From: Bremia lactucae
Taxonomy: Eukaryota > Oomycota > Peronosporomycetes > Peronosporales > Peronosporaceae
Direction of reading: 5' to 3'
Assembly: GCF_004359215.1 (NCBI RefSeq)
Contig: NC_090614.1
Coordinates: forward strand, 3,950,261-3,973,258
Length of the DNA: 22,998 nt
Below are positions 8,850 to 18,529 of this stretch, one piece after another (position 1 is the first letter of the stretch; each line of letters starts with the position of its first letter). The notes beneath the pieces are model-generated. The model ran no database searches. It was not told the origin of the DNA and worked only from the letters and a program-made list of their open reading frames with translations. The translations under genes and the position numbers were made by a program.

Positions 8850-9062
8850 CCATACATCGATTGATATTAATAAGTTAAAGTCATTGCATAGAGATCGCTA
8901 CTTAGGAACTTGATATATTAATAATTTCTACTTTATCCCTATACTAAAGACTTAAGTATTAACCTTTAGTAGCTAAGACTTCTTATCTACTTATAACCTT
9001 CCACTACATGTCTATGTACGTAAAGTATTTAGGCACCTCGTGTAACGGGGTACACTGTTACA
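8850..9062 (+). repeat. LTR-like fragment (third type)
   Basis: Resembles 10110-10275: both have the order ACTTAAG...CCTTTAGTAGCTAA..., then a CTTCC...ACATG/CACGTG block and AGGCACC. The order (terminal hairpin, then AGGCACC) also recalls the R/U5 part of the family-1 LTRs (710-790). It ends in CACTGTTACA at 9062. TGTAACGGGG at 9041 could instead be the start of a second LTR, so the borders are uncertain. Confidence 0.4.
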
Positions 9063-9082
9063 TAAATATCATTTCCTATAAT

Positions 9083-9872
9083 GAGAGCCATTATCATACG
9101 CTCACCCTCTTGATAGTATTCACTCACCCCCCACCCTAATTCATTGGCTAAAATTCATCAGGATTATTTTTCATCACTCACCGTACCACTCACCCATTAA
9201 GCGCGGTGACTCAATTTTAACACCTCGGCAACAACACACTTAAATTTGAGCTTAACTTATTAACCACCACAAACTGCGCAATAATACAGATAAGTAGGGC
9301 ATTCATTTCGCAAACACAGATTCAATGGATTGAATATGGATTGAATAGTTCACACACAGAAGAGTCGATAGAATGGTACTACATATCATGTGGTGACGTT
9401 GGGTGTATAATCTGGGGTGGAGCAGTCCAAGCGCGACCTTCAAGGCAAGTACGCGCATTATGGCTCTTTCTATTGCAGTTCCTATATCAACGTCGGAGAG
9501 GAGCCTTTAAGTGATTTCCAACGCGGAAAAACTGGGAAAAATTACGTCGCGTAGATCCTGTTGGCCTTACTCTTGTCCAGATCATTACTGGGCATGCATG
9601 ATACTATCCGAACCCTGCAGTACATGGTCAAGCAATGCACTTTTTCGATGATTATTAGCAATTTAGAAAGCTAATCTGACTTTTTTTACCTTTTGAGTGG
9701 ATTGAGTGGTAGTGAGTTGAGTGGACTGTTTGATAGTTAGTTGAGTTGTAGTAGTTGTTAAAAGTGAGTGAATATTGATTTCCGTCTAACGTCAACTGAT
9801 GTGAATATAAGTCAATGGTCTTAAGGAGTGAGCGAATACTATCAAGAGGATGAGTGAATACTATTGTCTCCC
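9083..9872. mobile_element. MITE-like element with imperfect terminal inverted repeats
   Basis: The left end (9083-9135: GAGAGCC..., CTCACCCTCTTGATAGTATTC) is mirrored by the right end (9820-9872: ...GAATACTATCAAGAGG, GTCTCCC). The inner 20 bases (TCTTGATAGTATT core) match almost perfectly, the outermost 18 match at about 11 positions. Both ends hold further copies of GTGAG/CTCAC words, for example around 9170-9195 and 9690-9780. About 790 bp, no reading frame of note inside. I could not settle a target duplication, so the superfamily is open. Non-autonomous DNA transposon is the best reading. Confidence 0.6.
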
Positions 9873-10275
9873 ATTACAAATTTATTTTCTAAAAAAGAAA
9901 ATAAATAAAGAAGTACAAAATTATTATCTTATATTAATTTTGACTTGAAGTTCCAACGTAACTCAATTCAAATATACTGACGCAATAAGACATTAGTTAA
10001 TTGATTGATTTATTTAAGTTTAAATCAACCCGGCAATCGTTACAAGACACGATAAGGCGGTGGGCAAAGAGGCACTTACAAAATTAGTTATTTATATATA
10101 AGAGCCGATAGATAGAAGATCGTTACAAGAGAACGCAATGTATAAACAAATTACTTTTTCTTTATACTTAAGCCTTAGTATCGACCTTTAGTAGCTAAAA
10201 TTCCTTAGCTACTTGTATCCTTCCTCTGCACGTGAAGTAATCGAGGCACCCCACCTTCACTGTAATAAGTCTAGG
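9873..10275 (+). repeat. AT-rich sequence ending in an LTR-like fragment (third type)
   Basis: 9873-10100 is AT-rich without a recognisable gene. 10110-10275 is similar to 8900-9062 and has the same plus orientation. It could be the second half of an LTR whose start (TGTAACGGGG, 9041) was split off by the MITE; in that reading the LTR is 9041-9082 plus 9873-10275. No body of a matching element is seen on either side. Confidence 0.35.
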
Positions 10276-10322
10276 TTGACTAGTACGGTTGTTAGTATTA
10301 GCAAAAGGTACCTGTTAGCACT

Positions 10323-10826
10323 TCATGTTACGTTGAACGGCCTGCGCACGTCCCATTTAATAGGAAAACCTGAAATTACGGCAAATAAAAGGTATGTTCT
10401 GACAAGCCTTTTGATCGGAAGGATAAGCAGACTAGTGCTTTTGAGCAAAGTAAGAATCACCAAAGTTAAATGCTTATCAACATATTGAAAGGTATAATTC
10501 GAATGGTGCAGACACTGCGGCGCAAGCGTCTCGAGCTTTCACATCGTAATTGTATCGAGGTCTTTACAAGCAACAAATGCAGCCTCCTCCACACCAGGTC
10601 CTGCATTGAGCCCTTAATATCTCGTCCAGTCCCTTGTGTCCCACAGTATGACTGCGTCTTGCAAAGCCGCAAGAGCCAACTGTTCCGAATTTAAAAGGGC
10701 ACACGCTGAGCTAGCATTCGATGACCTCGAAGCGTACTGATAAGCGTCTGTCACTACCCGTCGACACAGCGAGCATTCTCGTCCTCGCAAGTCACAAGCA
10801 ATTATGTCTTCCACTTGGAATTAAAA
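10323..10826 (-). pseudogene. Unidentified reading frame with two stops
   Basis: One minus-strand frame stays open for 167 codons except for two stops (a TAA at 10614-10616 and a TGA about 30 codons later), longer than expected for random sequence. The first part includes a CX2C pair (GRECSLCRRVV) and the stretch EQLALAALQDAVILWDTRDW. I do not recognise the family. No ATG is seen at the right end; the first possible start is a GTG at 10814, and a splice acceptor-like AG just before it would also fit a spliced gene. It may be a decayed host exon or an old transposon piece. Confidence 0.25.
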
Positions 10827-11362
10827 CAGCAGCTAATGACAATAATAATAAAGATAGGCACACCTACGTGCTGCACTAATGAGAAGCGATTCATTGTTAA
10901 GAAAAGAAAAGACGCGGCCATATTCGTCAGCAGCCCCATTCGACCCTTCTAATAAGTTAATAAGCATTTCATGACAAAACCCACCCCAGCTTCAAACGGG
11001 GTTATTTTAGCCAAGCAGAATGCCTAAAACTTTGGTGGGGCGAGTTGCTTTCGTAAAATTGCATTGTGTGGTATATCGTGCAATGTTTAAGTAATTTAAA
11101 AAAGAATGCCGGTATATGTACCTCAGCTTTTTGGTAAATGTACCTCACCCCAAATAATCGTTACAACTACAGCCCAATGAGGAAGACCTTGAAAATGCCC
11201 GCCTGGCTTCGCGGGAGCTTTCTTCCGCAACAGCTTCGTAAGTTCTATATTTGCATTTTTAAATTGAAGTTGAAGACACCTTAAAGTTAGAAAAAATGTT
11301 TATTGTCTATTGTGGTTACTTAAGGTGCTTATTAGTTAGATCTTAAAAGGGTTTTAGATTGT
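10827..11362. other. No gene seen; short direct repeat
   Basis: Contains a 15-bp word repeated twice in tandem with a short spacer (11111-11125 and 11133-11147, GGTAWATGTACCTCA, 14 of 15 bases equal), an AAT microsatellite near 10845 and a 5-bp hairpin near 11200-11217. It lies beyond the 3' end of the transposase remnant and might hold the end of that transposon, but no partner inverted repeat is in the window. Confidence 0.4.
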
Positions 11363-12116
11363 TTATGTTCTGGATTGAGGACAAGTGCGTGAATTGTGAC
11401 CAATTTCTTTGCACGTACTACAATGATGCCTTGCTAGCATTGGTTCTTGAAGTGACCTTTCCACATATTCAAAGGCAGAAGGATTCTGGCGAGTGGATCA
11501 TGTAGGTCTGCCAAGCGGTGAACTAATGCCAGGGTTTGAACTATCAAATCTTCATCTAAAACACTTTGAAGGGCACGCAAAAATTGAGGTTGCTGATGCT
11601 ACAACAGCATCTCATACCTTCTTCTAATAAGTATCAGCAAATCGTAAAATGTTCTCTTCTACTTGCTGCAAGAAGTGGCTGGTTGAGCCACTAATGCTGA
11701 CCAAATCCCCAAATGGCGTCAAAACACCACCAGACAATAGCATTGTTCGAATGAGATAAATGCAGGGAATGCCTATAGTTAGTGTTAAAATGTTGCTGCA
11801 GGGCTCACAAGATTTTTCAGTAGAGGGGTACTAAAGCCAATTTAAACAGGCAAAATTAGTATGGAGATTTAAACTTCATCTACAGGGATTAAAGCTATGT
11901 ATACTGTTTCGATGTCAATTTTAATGCATGCTCGAAATTTTCTTTTCGACATTTGTCCATAAAAGATTCTTGTGCTCAAAAAGGTTGTGCGTTGACTGAT
12001 AATTAATGCTTTGGCTGAGGTTGACTTCTGCTCATCACATGCTTTCTCAAGCAGTACACAGACACGAAGCATGTCACCTGTTGGGACCCGTATGCATCGC
12101 TTCAAGACAGCATGGG
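11363..12116 (-). pseudogene. Mutator-like (MULE) transposase C-terminus, decayed
   Basis: Transposase of a Mutator-like DNA transposon. Minus-strand pieces in order: a helical stretch with AVLKRCIRVPTGDMLRVCVL and EKACDEQKSTSAKALI (12110-11985), a SWIM-type zinc finger remnant CSNILTLTIGIPCIYLI, whose final His is replaced by Tyr (11800-11750), LLSGGVLTPFGD, and a terminal zinc knuckle CSTCKEIGHNSRTC (CX2CX4HX4C, 11381-11422), ending at a TAA at 11363-11365. The helical part and the zinc parts are in different frames, and stops break the middle. The N-terminal part and the catalytic core are missing because the LTR of B starts at 12117. The order LKxxxxxxTGD, GIPC, SGG, CCHC matches MULE transposases; this is from memory of the family, not a search. 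Confidence 0.65.
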
Positions 12117-12532
12117 TGTAACGGGACACTGCCGACTCGTACTGCTTCAGTGCAAGTGGTGCCATGTCACTTCACGTACACTAATACGTACAAAGAAAGA
12201 CTCTCTTTAAAACACTTGCGTTAAAGAGGGTTATCAGTAAACTGCATTTAATATAATTAAGCTCTTCTGTTTCTATCTATTTAATATTAGCTTAGTTATA
12301 TACTAATACAAAACATGTAATGAAGTCTTATTTAACTCTCTCTTCGCACGCGTCCAGTGCTGACTGGACAGCGGAGCAAGTGAATATAATGGCCTATAAT
12401 ATTTGCCAATGGATAAGCTTTCCGAATATTACTATGTAAAGTAATATTCTCCAAATATTATCTATCTTGAAGATAATATATTAACTAACAACTTTTAAGT
12501 GTTATTATCATGAAACGATACACCCCGTTACA
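12117..12532 (-). repeat. 3' LTR of B (family 1, 416 bp)
   Basis: On the minus strand TGTAACGGGG... to GTCCCGTTACA. Contains the perfect 10-bp hairpin at 12424-12449, which is the counterpart of 490-515 in E1 and 21642-21667 in F with different paired bases, and the subtype hairpin at 12352-12369. Confidence 0.9.
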
Positions 12533-12545
12533 TCACCCCTCCCTT
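12533..12545 (-). other. Polypurine tract of B
   Basis: Reads AAGGGAGGGGTGA on the minus strand directly before the LTR, the same as in E1. In A the equivalent site is cut by a deletion. Confidence 0.85.
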
Positions 12546-13446
12546 AAACGACAATCACTCAGACTGTCATTGAATAGAGTGGTCACTATGAGACCACTTA
12601 ATTAAAAACAATGTTGATTGGTCAGAACCATCATTTTCAATTCTATCGCATGGTAAGCGAGTCCATGCGGTCAGCGAATCGTGCGGAATCTTCGACTGCG
12701 GTACATGCAGCCGCGGGCGCCGCATTATTGTCTCTTGCGGCAGACATTTCGCCTGGTAGTATCATCTTCTGCCGCAACAATATATGTTGCGGGTTCACGT
12801 GGTGAATCACCACGTGAGTTCGCCCCTCTTTGGCGGTCGACTATGATTGCGAGTCGGACGAGATGACCGACTCGGGAAGAGCGAAACAGTCGCCTTTGTG
12901 GTACACCTGCTCCAGTGAGTACCACGCAGGGGAGTGCAGACGACAATATATCTCGTCTTGCCCCTGAGTTGAAGCCGAGGCTTTTCCCGAACGGCTAGTC
13001 AGTAGCTTGTCTGGAGAGACTTGTCCTCACAATAAATCACTCCTTTTTATTGCGATAAAGCTACATGGCCTTGATCCCAGCGCGATCCCAGCGCGAAGAA
13101 CTTTCGCGCTGAGAAAGATTTTATCTCGATGCTTTTCTTAAGCATCGATGGTACAGTGGCAACAACAAACGGGCTAAAATCTCGTTGATGCAAGCCTGGA
13201 GCGCGTTCATTCGCAATGTCAAAGACATTGGACGCGAAGCCTGGCTTCAAAGACTTAACGCGATTCTCGTTAAGTTTGAGGAACGAACTTCAACCGGTGC
13301 AAGATGTAAATTGCATCGGCTGTCTCGTGAGGCAAGACTTCCATGTCTCACGTGGGGTGATCCCTATCCGTGTTGTGTAGACAACACGAAACGAGTGAAA
13401 GGGGATGAGTATTCCCTCTCTTCGCCCTGGGGAAGGGCTCGCATCT
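12546..13446 (-). pseudogene. 3' region of B between chromodomain and LTR, ORF3-like remnant
   Basis: About 900 bp. On the minus strand, 12638-12946 carries pieces homologous to the Ser-rich frame of E1 (NSRGDSPREPATYIVAAEDD, then in another frame AARDNNAAPAA), so a frameshift lies between. The rest (12950-13446) is made of short hairpins with no recognised domain. The plus-strand frames here (for example 13185-13532) are not conserved with A beyond shared DNA identity. Counterparts are 1-408 in E1 and the part-inverted 4920-5860 in A. Confidence 0.4.
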
Positions 13447-13923
13447 CTATCGAGATGCGCGATGCGATTGACGTCTTGCAATGGATTTACATGTGCCAGG
13501 GGCGCGTGTTTTCCGATAAACCTTCTGATTAATCGGATGGGACTCGACATACTGACGGACGAGGCCTTCAACATTAACAATCAGCTGGGAACGAGGCTCC
13601 CAGCTGTCATGTGAAGGTGGATAACCGCGCCAGCGAACAAGATAACACATTCGCTGCCCCTTCACATTACGGTGGTTTTGGATACGTTCCGCAAGGAAAC
13701 GTTGACCACCGTGGGAACCCAACAATGGTTGTGGCGGAGCAGGGAAAATTAGATCTGACCCATGTGTCGGATCTAGAGTCGAAGATCGACAAATTCGATC
13801 GCTTCTTCCATGTATTGGAGGAGGGTCTTGATCACGAGCGCAGTAAGCGTCACTCGTTGGGACAGACGGTGCAGGCTCACCGTATCGAACGGTTGGAAGA
13901 CCGTTCGAAAAGTGCGTACTCAA
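13447..13923 (-). pseudogene. Integrase C-terminal linker and chromodomain of B
   Basis: An uninterrupted minus-strand frame of 158 codons. It starts with a Pro/Ser-rich linker (SDAYCARDQDPPPIHG, LIFPAPPQPL) and then the chromodomain GGQRFLAERIQNHRNVKGQR, YLVRWRGYPPSHDSWEPRSQ, followed by VNVEGLVRQYVESHP and a basic tail. It is the best preserved chromodomain in the window. It belongs to the integrase upstream (14100-15470) but is split from it by stops near 13930-14100. Confidence 0.85.
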
Positions 13924-14099
13924 TGTTGGAGTACGAACGGAGTGTCACGCTCTCCGTGATGACCTGTCGTCAGCTCATCGCGGATTCGAGGCTCTTCGGA
14001 CCCGACATAAGAATCTCCAGATTCAGGATGAGAATCTGATTCTTTTAGGGTTTCCTAAAAAGGGTAGTCAGATCCGTCCTCTGAAGAAACCGCGTTCTG

Positions 14100-15469
14100 A
14101 TGGTACGGGCCGAGTCGACCAACGAAAAACGTAGGATGCTTTCGCATCCTTCGTGGTAATTCTATTGTGTACGCACTGCCTCTGCGGTGTAGTTCGCGGA
14201 ATGGCCCAATAAACTTGATAGTAGTTTACTACTACCCACATTAGTGACTACACGCTTAGGTAAGTTTACCGTAGAGAGTAGTACTCGAGGTCATTAATTT
14301 TAAATGAAAGAACGTTTTTTTTATGTTTGTCTGCGTTCCGTTTCTGACGGTCCACTGCGTTAGCAATGGAATCCTGTACGAAACGGATTACTGATTCTCG
14401 AGCCAGCAGAAATTCCTGTGCTGACTCAATTGTTTTGTTTTTTTCAGTGCGCTTTGTGCGCACTGCCATGAGAATTTTCTCATCTTCGATGTCGATTGTT
14501 TCGACATCGACATCATTTGCGTCTTTGGAAACTTCGACGCGTGATGAGCATGAGCTAGAATTGGATTTGCTCGTGCGAGTCCACCCTACCTTAAATTAAA
14601 GGATCCCTTTGATTAGGTGGGTATGCGTGGATGGCGTAAGCCATTCACGAAGAACGGTGTATGCGTTGTAGACGCATGCACCGAATTATTGTTGGCGAAT
14701 TCGACCATCGGTAAAAACTCGCTCCAATTCTGATACGATTGGGCCTTTTCTCGAAGTATCACTTCGAGGACGCGATTTTTGCGTTTCATCTGACCATCTG
14801 TCTCTGGGTGATCAGAAGTTAACATAGTTAGCCGTGTATCGAGATATCGAGACACGGATTGCCAAACCTCTGCCGTGAACCGTGGGTCACTATCCGAGAC
14901 TAGTTCACGGGGTAACCCGTGGAGTTTGGATACCGTGTCGATAAAGACACGCGCACAGCCCGGAGCCGTGATCGACTCTGGTACCGCAATAAGATGTACC
15001 ATTTTGCTGAATCTGTCTACAAAACAAGAATTCCTTTGTTTTTGTGATCGTCTTCGGGAAATCCGAAGACGAAGTCCATAGATACGGACTGCCAACACTC
15101 TGCCGGAAGTGGTAGAGGTTGAAGAGGTGCACGGGATGAAGGGCTAGGCTTCACCCGTTGACATACCTCGCAAGCACGAATGTACTTGCGCACGAACTGA
15201 TACTGGCGGGGCCAGTAAAAGTCGCGACTTACTGTGAGGTAAGTCTTCTCACGTCCACGATGTCCACTTGTTGGAGCATCGTGACACTCATACATGATGC
15301 GCAAGCGCAAATCATTGTGAGTTGGGACGACGACACGTGGGGTGTCGCCGGTAACGGCTGTGTAATACAATAAGCCGTTACGTGTTGTGTATCGATCGGA
15401 TGACGATCGATATAAAGCCGGTAAATCTTTAAAAGATTGATCGGATGGATTCATTAAATGATCCATCAA
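14100..15469 (-). pseudogene. Integrase of B, frameshifted, catalytic Glu lost
   Basis: Zinc-binding domain and core start lie in one frame at 15017-15469: NDLRLRIMYECHDAPTSGHR, YIRACEVCQRVKPS (H2C2 complete), then MDFVFGFPEDDHKNKGILVL with the first catalytic Asp. A frame shift near 15030 leads into 14613-15098: VDRFSKMVHLIAV variant, ELVSDSDPRFTAEVW with the second Asp, and TDGQMKRKNRVLEVILRE, where the catalytic Glu (DGQTER in the family, ER in A) is Lys. The C-terminal part with SIANAVDRQKRNADKH is at 14266-14469, again in a separate frame. The enzyme would be dead even if the frames were continuous. Confidence 0.85.
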
Positions 15470-15502
15470 ACATAGAAGGTCTTTATCTTCTTTCTAGGCT
15501 TT

Positions 15503-16026
15503 CTATATGTCATCAACTAATGAGGATGACGGAACATTCGTAGTGAGTGTTGCAACAGTAAAATTATTTTCACTGTTAGAGTGCACTGCTGACTCGAAAT
15601 CGGGTCGGCGTGATAACGCATCAGCGACGACATTAAGCCGTCCTGGTTTACATTCGACGGAGAAATTATACTTCGCGAAGAAGGATAGCCACCTCGCCAT
15701 TTTTTGCGAAAGGTATGGGCTGTTTACGGCCGTGCGTAATGACGCATGGTCCGTATATACGATGAATGGTCTATCTCCGAGGAGATAGACCCTAAATTTA
15801 GCCAATGCATATTATATGGCAAGGATTTTCTTGTCATGCACTGGGTAATTGCGTTCAGCTGGTTGCAGCTGACGCGATAGGTAAAAGACGACGCGCTCCG
15901 CGCCGTCTGTATCGTATTGCATTAACGCACAGCCGATTGCGAAATCGCTGGCGTCACAGACCACATGGAATGGTCTGTCTTGATCTGCAATCGCCAAGAT
16001 GGGCGATTGCATCAAGCTTTGCTTGA
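15503..16026 (-). pseudogene. RNase H of B (same sequence as A)
   Basis: FHVVCDASDFAIGCALMQY, ERVVFYLSRQLQPAERNYP, HDKKILAI, stop, AKFRVYLLGDRPFIVYTDHA, ADALSRRPDFE. It carries the same Glu-to-Lys change (HDKK) and the same TAA (near 15812) as A, because the DNA from 15358 to 16064 shows no difference from A 7864-8570. The domain is therefore broken in both. Confidence 0.85.
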
Positions 16027-16860
16027 TACCTTCAAACGAACGCTGACAATCAGCGTTCCATAACTATATTTCTCGTCTTTTTTTAAGAGACGAGAGAGAT
16101 GAACTGTCATCTCTGCATAATTGTGAGAGTACTTGTGCAAGTACGCCGCTAAAACAAGGAACGTTCTATGTCCCTTGACATCGACTGGAACTGGCCAGTC
16201 GGTAATTGCCTTGATCTTTTCGGGATCAGGGCGCACGCCGTGTTTACCGACGATGCACCCAAGAAGTGGTATTTCGCTTGCAGCGAATATACACTTCTTG
16301 AGATTTGCATACAACTTATGCTTTCGCATAAGTGTAAGAACCTGACGAACGTGAGTTTTATGAACTTTCACGTCCGTCTTTCCGTCCATAGTCCGGCTAT
16401 GGACGAATACATCGTCGAAGCATCTCGATGCGAATTTTTGCACTGGTGTCAACAGATTCGTTACGCATCTGTTGAAGTTGCAGGGGCGTTACTAAGCCCA
16501 TGGCATTACTAGCCATTCTCAGAGCATCCCGCTACGAGTGCTCAGTGCTGTGTACATATTTCCCGTTCACGCATAAGGATCGAGTAAAAATCCATCCATC
16601 AGATCCATAGACGAAATATTCGTACTCTTCGACATACCATCCATGATTACGTCTTTCCTAGGTACCGGCGTTTGAGCCGGTACCGTTGCAGCATTTAGTT
16701 TATTGAATGCGTGCACTATCCGCTCCCTTCTGTGGCCTTTCGCACACAGAAGATCAAAGAGCTATATAAAGAAGTTGACTCCCTTACATGGCCGCTTCTA
16801 ATCGATCAATGAAGAATTTATCGATCACAAGTACTTGTTCGAGAGGCAGTGGCCTAGGCG
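16012..16860 (-). pseudogene. Reverse transcriptase of B
   Basis: From right to left: SGHVRESTSLYSSLIFCVRK (N-terminal palm, about 16735-16800), NKLNAATVPAQTPVPRKDVI, MDLMDGFLLDPYA (the LDLKDGYH-like motif), then TPVQKFASRCFDDVFVHSRT with the catalytic FDD (about 16405), HKTHVRQVLTLMRKHKLYA, GKHGVRPDPEKIKAITDWPV and YAEMTVHLSRLLKKDEK. The stretch 16012-16452 is one open frame; upstream there are several stops. The usual Tyr before DD is Phe in the CFDD motif. A deletion at about 16858 removes the part before SGHVRES. Confidence 0.8.
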
Positions 16861-17084
16861 TACATTCATGTCTCAATCCACTCAACTTATTCGAGTGGTG
16901 GATCTTGGCCACGCCTGCGCATTCGCACAGCCGCCGACAGCTGCTTCCACAGTGCGATAAGTCATCCCACTGTGATCTTGTTCAGTCGTACTAACGACCG
17001 TACCACAAATAGGGCCATCGCACTCACTCGGAGTAAATTCACACGTTGCGGATGATCCAAGATGTTTATCAGATGGCCATCTGA
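16861..17084 (-). pseudogene. Gag/protease-region scrap of B
   Basis: Homologous to D 20820-21055: both read RVSAMA... and a segment around SECDG in another frame, and share the DNA around CCACTCAACTTATTCRARTGG at the left end. No knuckle or protease motif is visible, so the exact part of the polyprotein is unclear. In D this piece is separated from RT by about 560 bp that are missing here. Confidence 0.5.
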
Positions 17085-17373
17085 TGACCAAGCGGCGGCT
17101 GTTATTTCAGGCGCTTTCTCTGGAGCGCGACATGAAAGTGACTTCTGTAAGATTATGTGCAAGAATGAGCTCACTGTCGGCATTTATTTATATGGGCTTA
17201 ATATTGGAGGTAATTAAAGATCCTAAGTTCATGAACGGACCGCGACACGGCTGTTCACGACAGAACCGGTTTGGAAAACCGTTGACGATGAAAGAGGTTA
17301 TCCAAGTTGCCTTGGTTGAAGAGCAATCATTTAATAGCCCCTTCTCGGAACAAAGACGTCGGCCGAAAGGCTA
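17085..17373 (+). pseudogene. Gag scrap of a family-2-like element
   Basis: Plus-strand frame 17084-17374 with FQALSLERDMKV and KEVIQVALVEEQSFN. These match the decayed gag of C (SGALLWSATA/LERDS region 2060-2090 and ISLVEKQVLN region 2250-2275). It begins where minus-strand homology to B ends and stops at a TAG at 17372-17374. Both ends are junctions, not natural ends. Confidence 0.55.
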
Positions 17374-17379
17374 GATGCA

Positions 17380-17789
17380 GCTATTCGACCTCCAATATAA
17401 AGAAGAGCAACAGTCAGGACAAACATTTTCGCCTGCATTTTGATCAATTCGGCGGACGAAATGTTCCCCCTTACGTCGCACTTGAATGCGTAGCCAAGTC
17501 ACTTAAGTTACAGGGATGCCCTTTAGTTGGAATTAGCTGCCACCTTGGGATGAGAATTTATGCTTCCCTTGACATAGATCCTAAGCTGAAGATACTTCAC
17601 GATCTTCATAATGCACCATTAAGCGAGCATTTGGGCCGTGAAAGACATTTATACGAGTATCAGAGGAATTTTGTGGCCCTGTGGGTGTCCAACTACATTC
17701 GCTCCTACGAACAGTGTCAGCGCATAAATCCTGCTACATCTAGCAGTGCGTCAATGAATGAAGATCTGGAAGATGTGGATTTCCACTAG
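17380..17789 (+). pseudogene. Integrase zinc-binding (H2C2) fragment of another gypsy element
   Basis: Part of a 160-codon open frame (17307-17789). Readable family features: MRIYASLDIDPKLKILHDLH, then NAPLSEHLGRERHLYEYQRN, FVALWVSNYIRSYEQCQRIN. The H...H...C..C pattern (DLHNAP...H, YEQCQR) is the integrase N-terminal zinc finger. The sequence differs clearly from the integrases of A, B and D, so it comes from a different gypsy lineage. It follows gag sequence within tens of bases, so RT and RNase H are missing between. The frame ends in TAG at 17787-17789; the catalytic core is not present. Confidence 0.7.
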
Positions 17790-18041
17790 CACGAAAGTTT
17801 AGCCGCTCTATAAATTTTGACGGAATTGCCACAATTACATGAAATGCATTTAATTTTGATTTTAATCACCTAAAGTATGAAGTTTTAAAAGTAATAGAAT
17901 TAAAGCATGATATTAAGCTTTTAATTTTATGAAATGTATATATTAATAAATTATCAGCATCATGCATTAAGATGAATGTATCAATAAGACAACTAATTAA
18001 TCGCTACTTTTCGTGCTGCCTAGCCCAATGATGGAATTGGT
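17790..18041. other. AT-rich sequence, nothing recognised
   Basis: Short, AT-rich stretch between the integrase fragment and the LTR of D. No frame, repeat family or RNA gene is visible. Confidence 0.6.
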
Positions 18042-18495
18042 TGTATTGGCGGGCCCTTTAAAGCAGCCACGCTTTACTTAAGCATCACCTTCAAGCAAAG
18101 TGAGGAAATGTTATTTTTGTCGTCTTCTCTCACGTGCAGTGAGGTAGTTGGTGAGTTCCTCAGCGACCCCACCCAACAAACTAAGTACCTTAGTACAAGT
18201 TTCAACACGGAAGCGGTAATTTGTGCGGAATTGTTAAGTAGGAAGTATGTTTAAGACTGATTAATGTTGATCGATGTAACTATGAAACCTTATATCCAAT
18301 CACGGATGACGCTAGCCGTCATCCTTCCAATGTGAATACACCTATAAGGATCACATACACAAGTGTGGGTCATTTAATGCACCACACCCAAATGGCAGGT
18401 CTAAATGCTTCACATGAAATAATTGACCATCCCCTTAAGCACATTAATTGTACTTAACGGGTTTGTGCAACATAAAGCGACTTTAGCCCGTTACC
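18042..18495 (-). repeat. 3' LTR of D (family 2, about 454 bp)
   Basis: On the minus strand it starts GTAACGGGCTAAAG and ends GCCAATACA, and it shares blocks with the LTR of C (TGTATTCACATTGGAAGG, GTACTAAGGT.CTTAG, GGCTGCTTTA). A purine tract lies on its right side and no primer binding site on its left, which fits a 3' LTR of a minus-strand element to the right. The first base of the TG end has mutated or the border is off by one or two bases. Confidence 0.7.
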
Positions 18496-18505
18496 CCCCC
18501 TTTGA
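18496..18505 (-). other. Polypurine tract of D
   Basis: On the minus strand CTCAAAGGGGGG stands immediately before the LTR. It supports the orientation of D. Confidence 0.6.
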
Positions 18506-18529
18506 GAACAAATTTTACATTTTGTAAAA

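Larger units (their letters stand above)
12117..17084 (-). mobile_element. B: Ty3/gypsy chromovirus-type element (family 1), 5' truncated
   Basis: 3' LTR at 12117-12532, purine tract, 3' region, chromodomain, integrase, RNase H, RT and a scrap of the gag/protease region in minus-strand order. It is inserted into the MULE remnant. The RT N-terminus jumps near 16858 directly to sequence that in D lies about 560 bp further upstream, so there is an internal deletion. At about 17085 the minus-strand homology stops and plus-strand gag sequence of another element begins; gag N-terminus and 5' LTR are missing. Confidence 0.85.

Noticed and set aside
13611..14039. A 142-codon plus-strand frame antisense to the integrase linker and chromodomain of B, coiled-coil-like (LESKIDKFDRFFHVLEEGLD)
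   Set aside because: A shares part of it (LESKIDK, HVLEEGLD) but has a stop soon after, and the minus strand holds a real chromodomain and linker frame. Similarity is explained by DNA identity of the two copies. Kept only as a remark; a selection test on both strands would settle it.
18042..18495. LTR of D as the 5' LTR of an element to its left
   Set aside because: No primer binding site follows it on the left, and a purine tract lies on its right.
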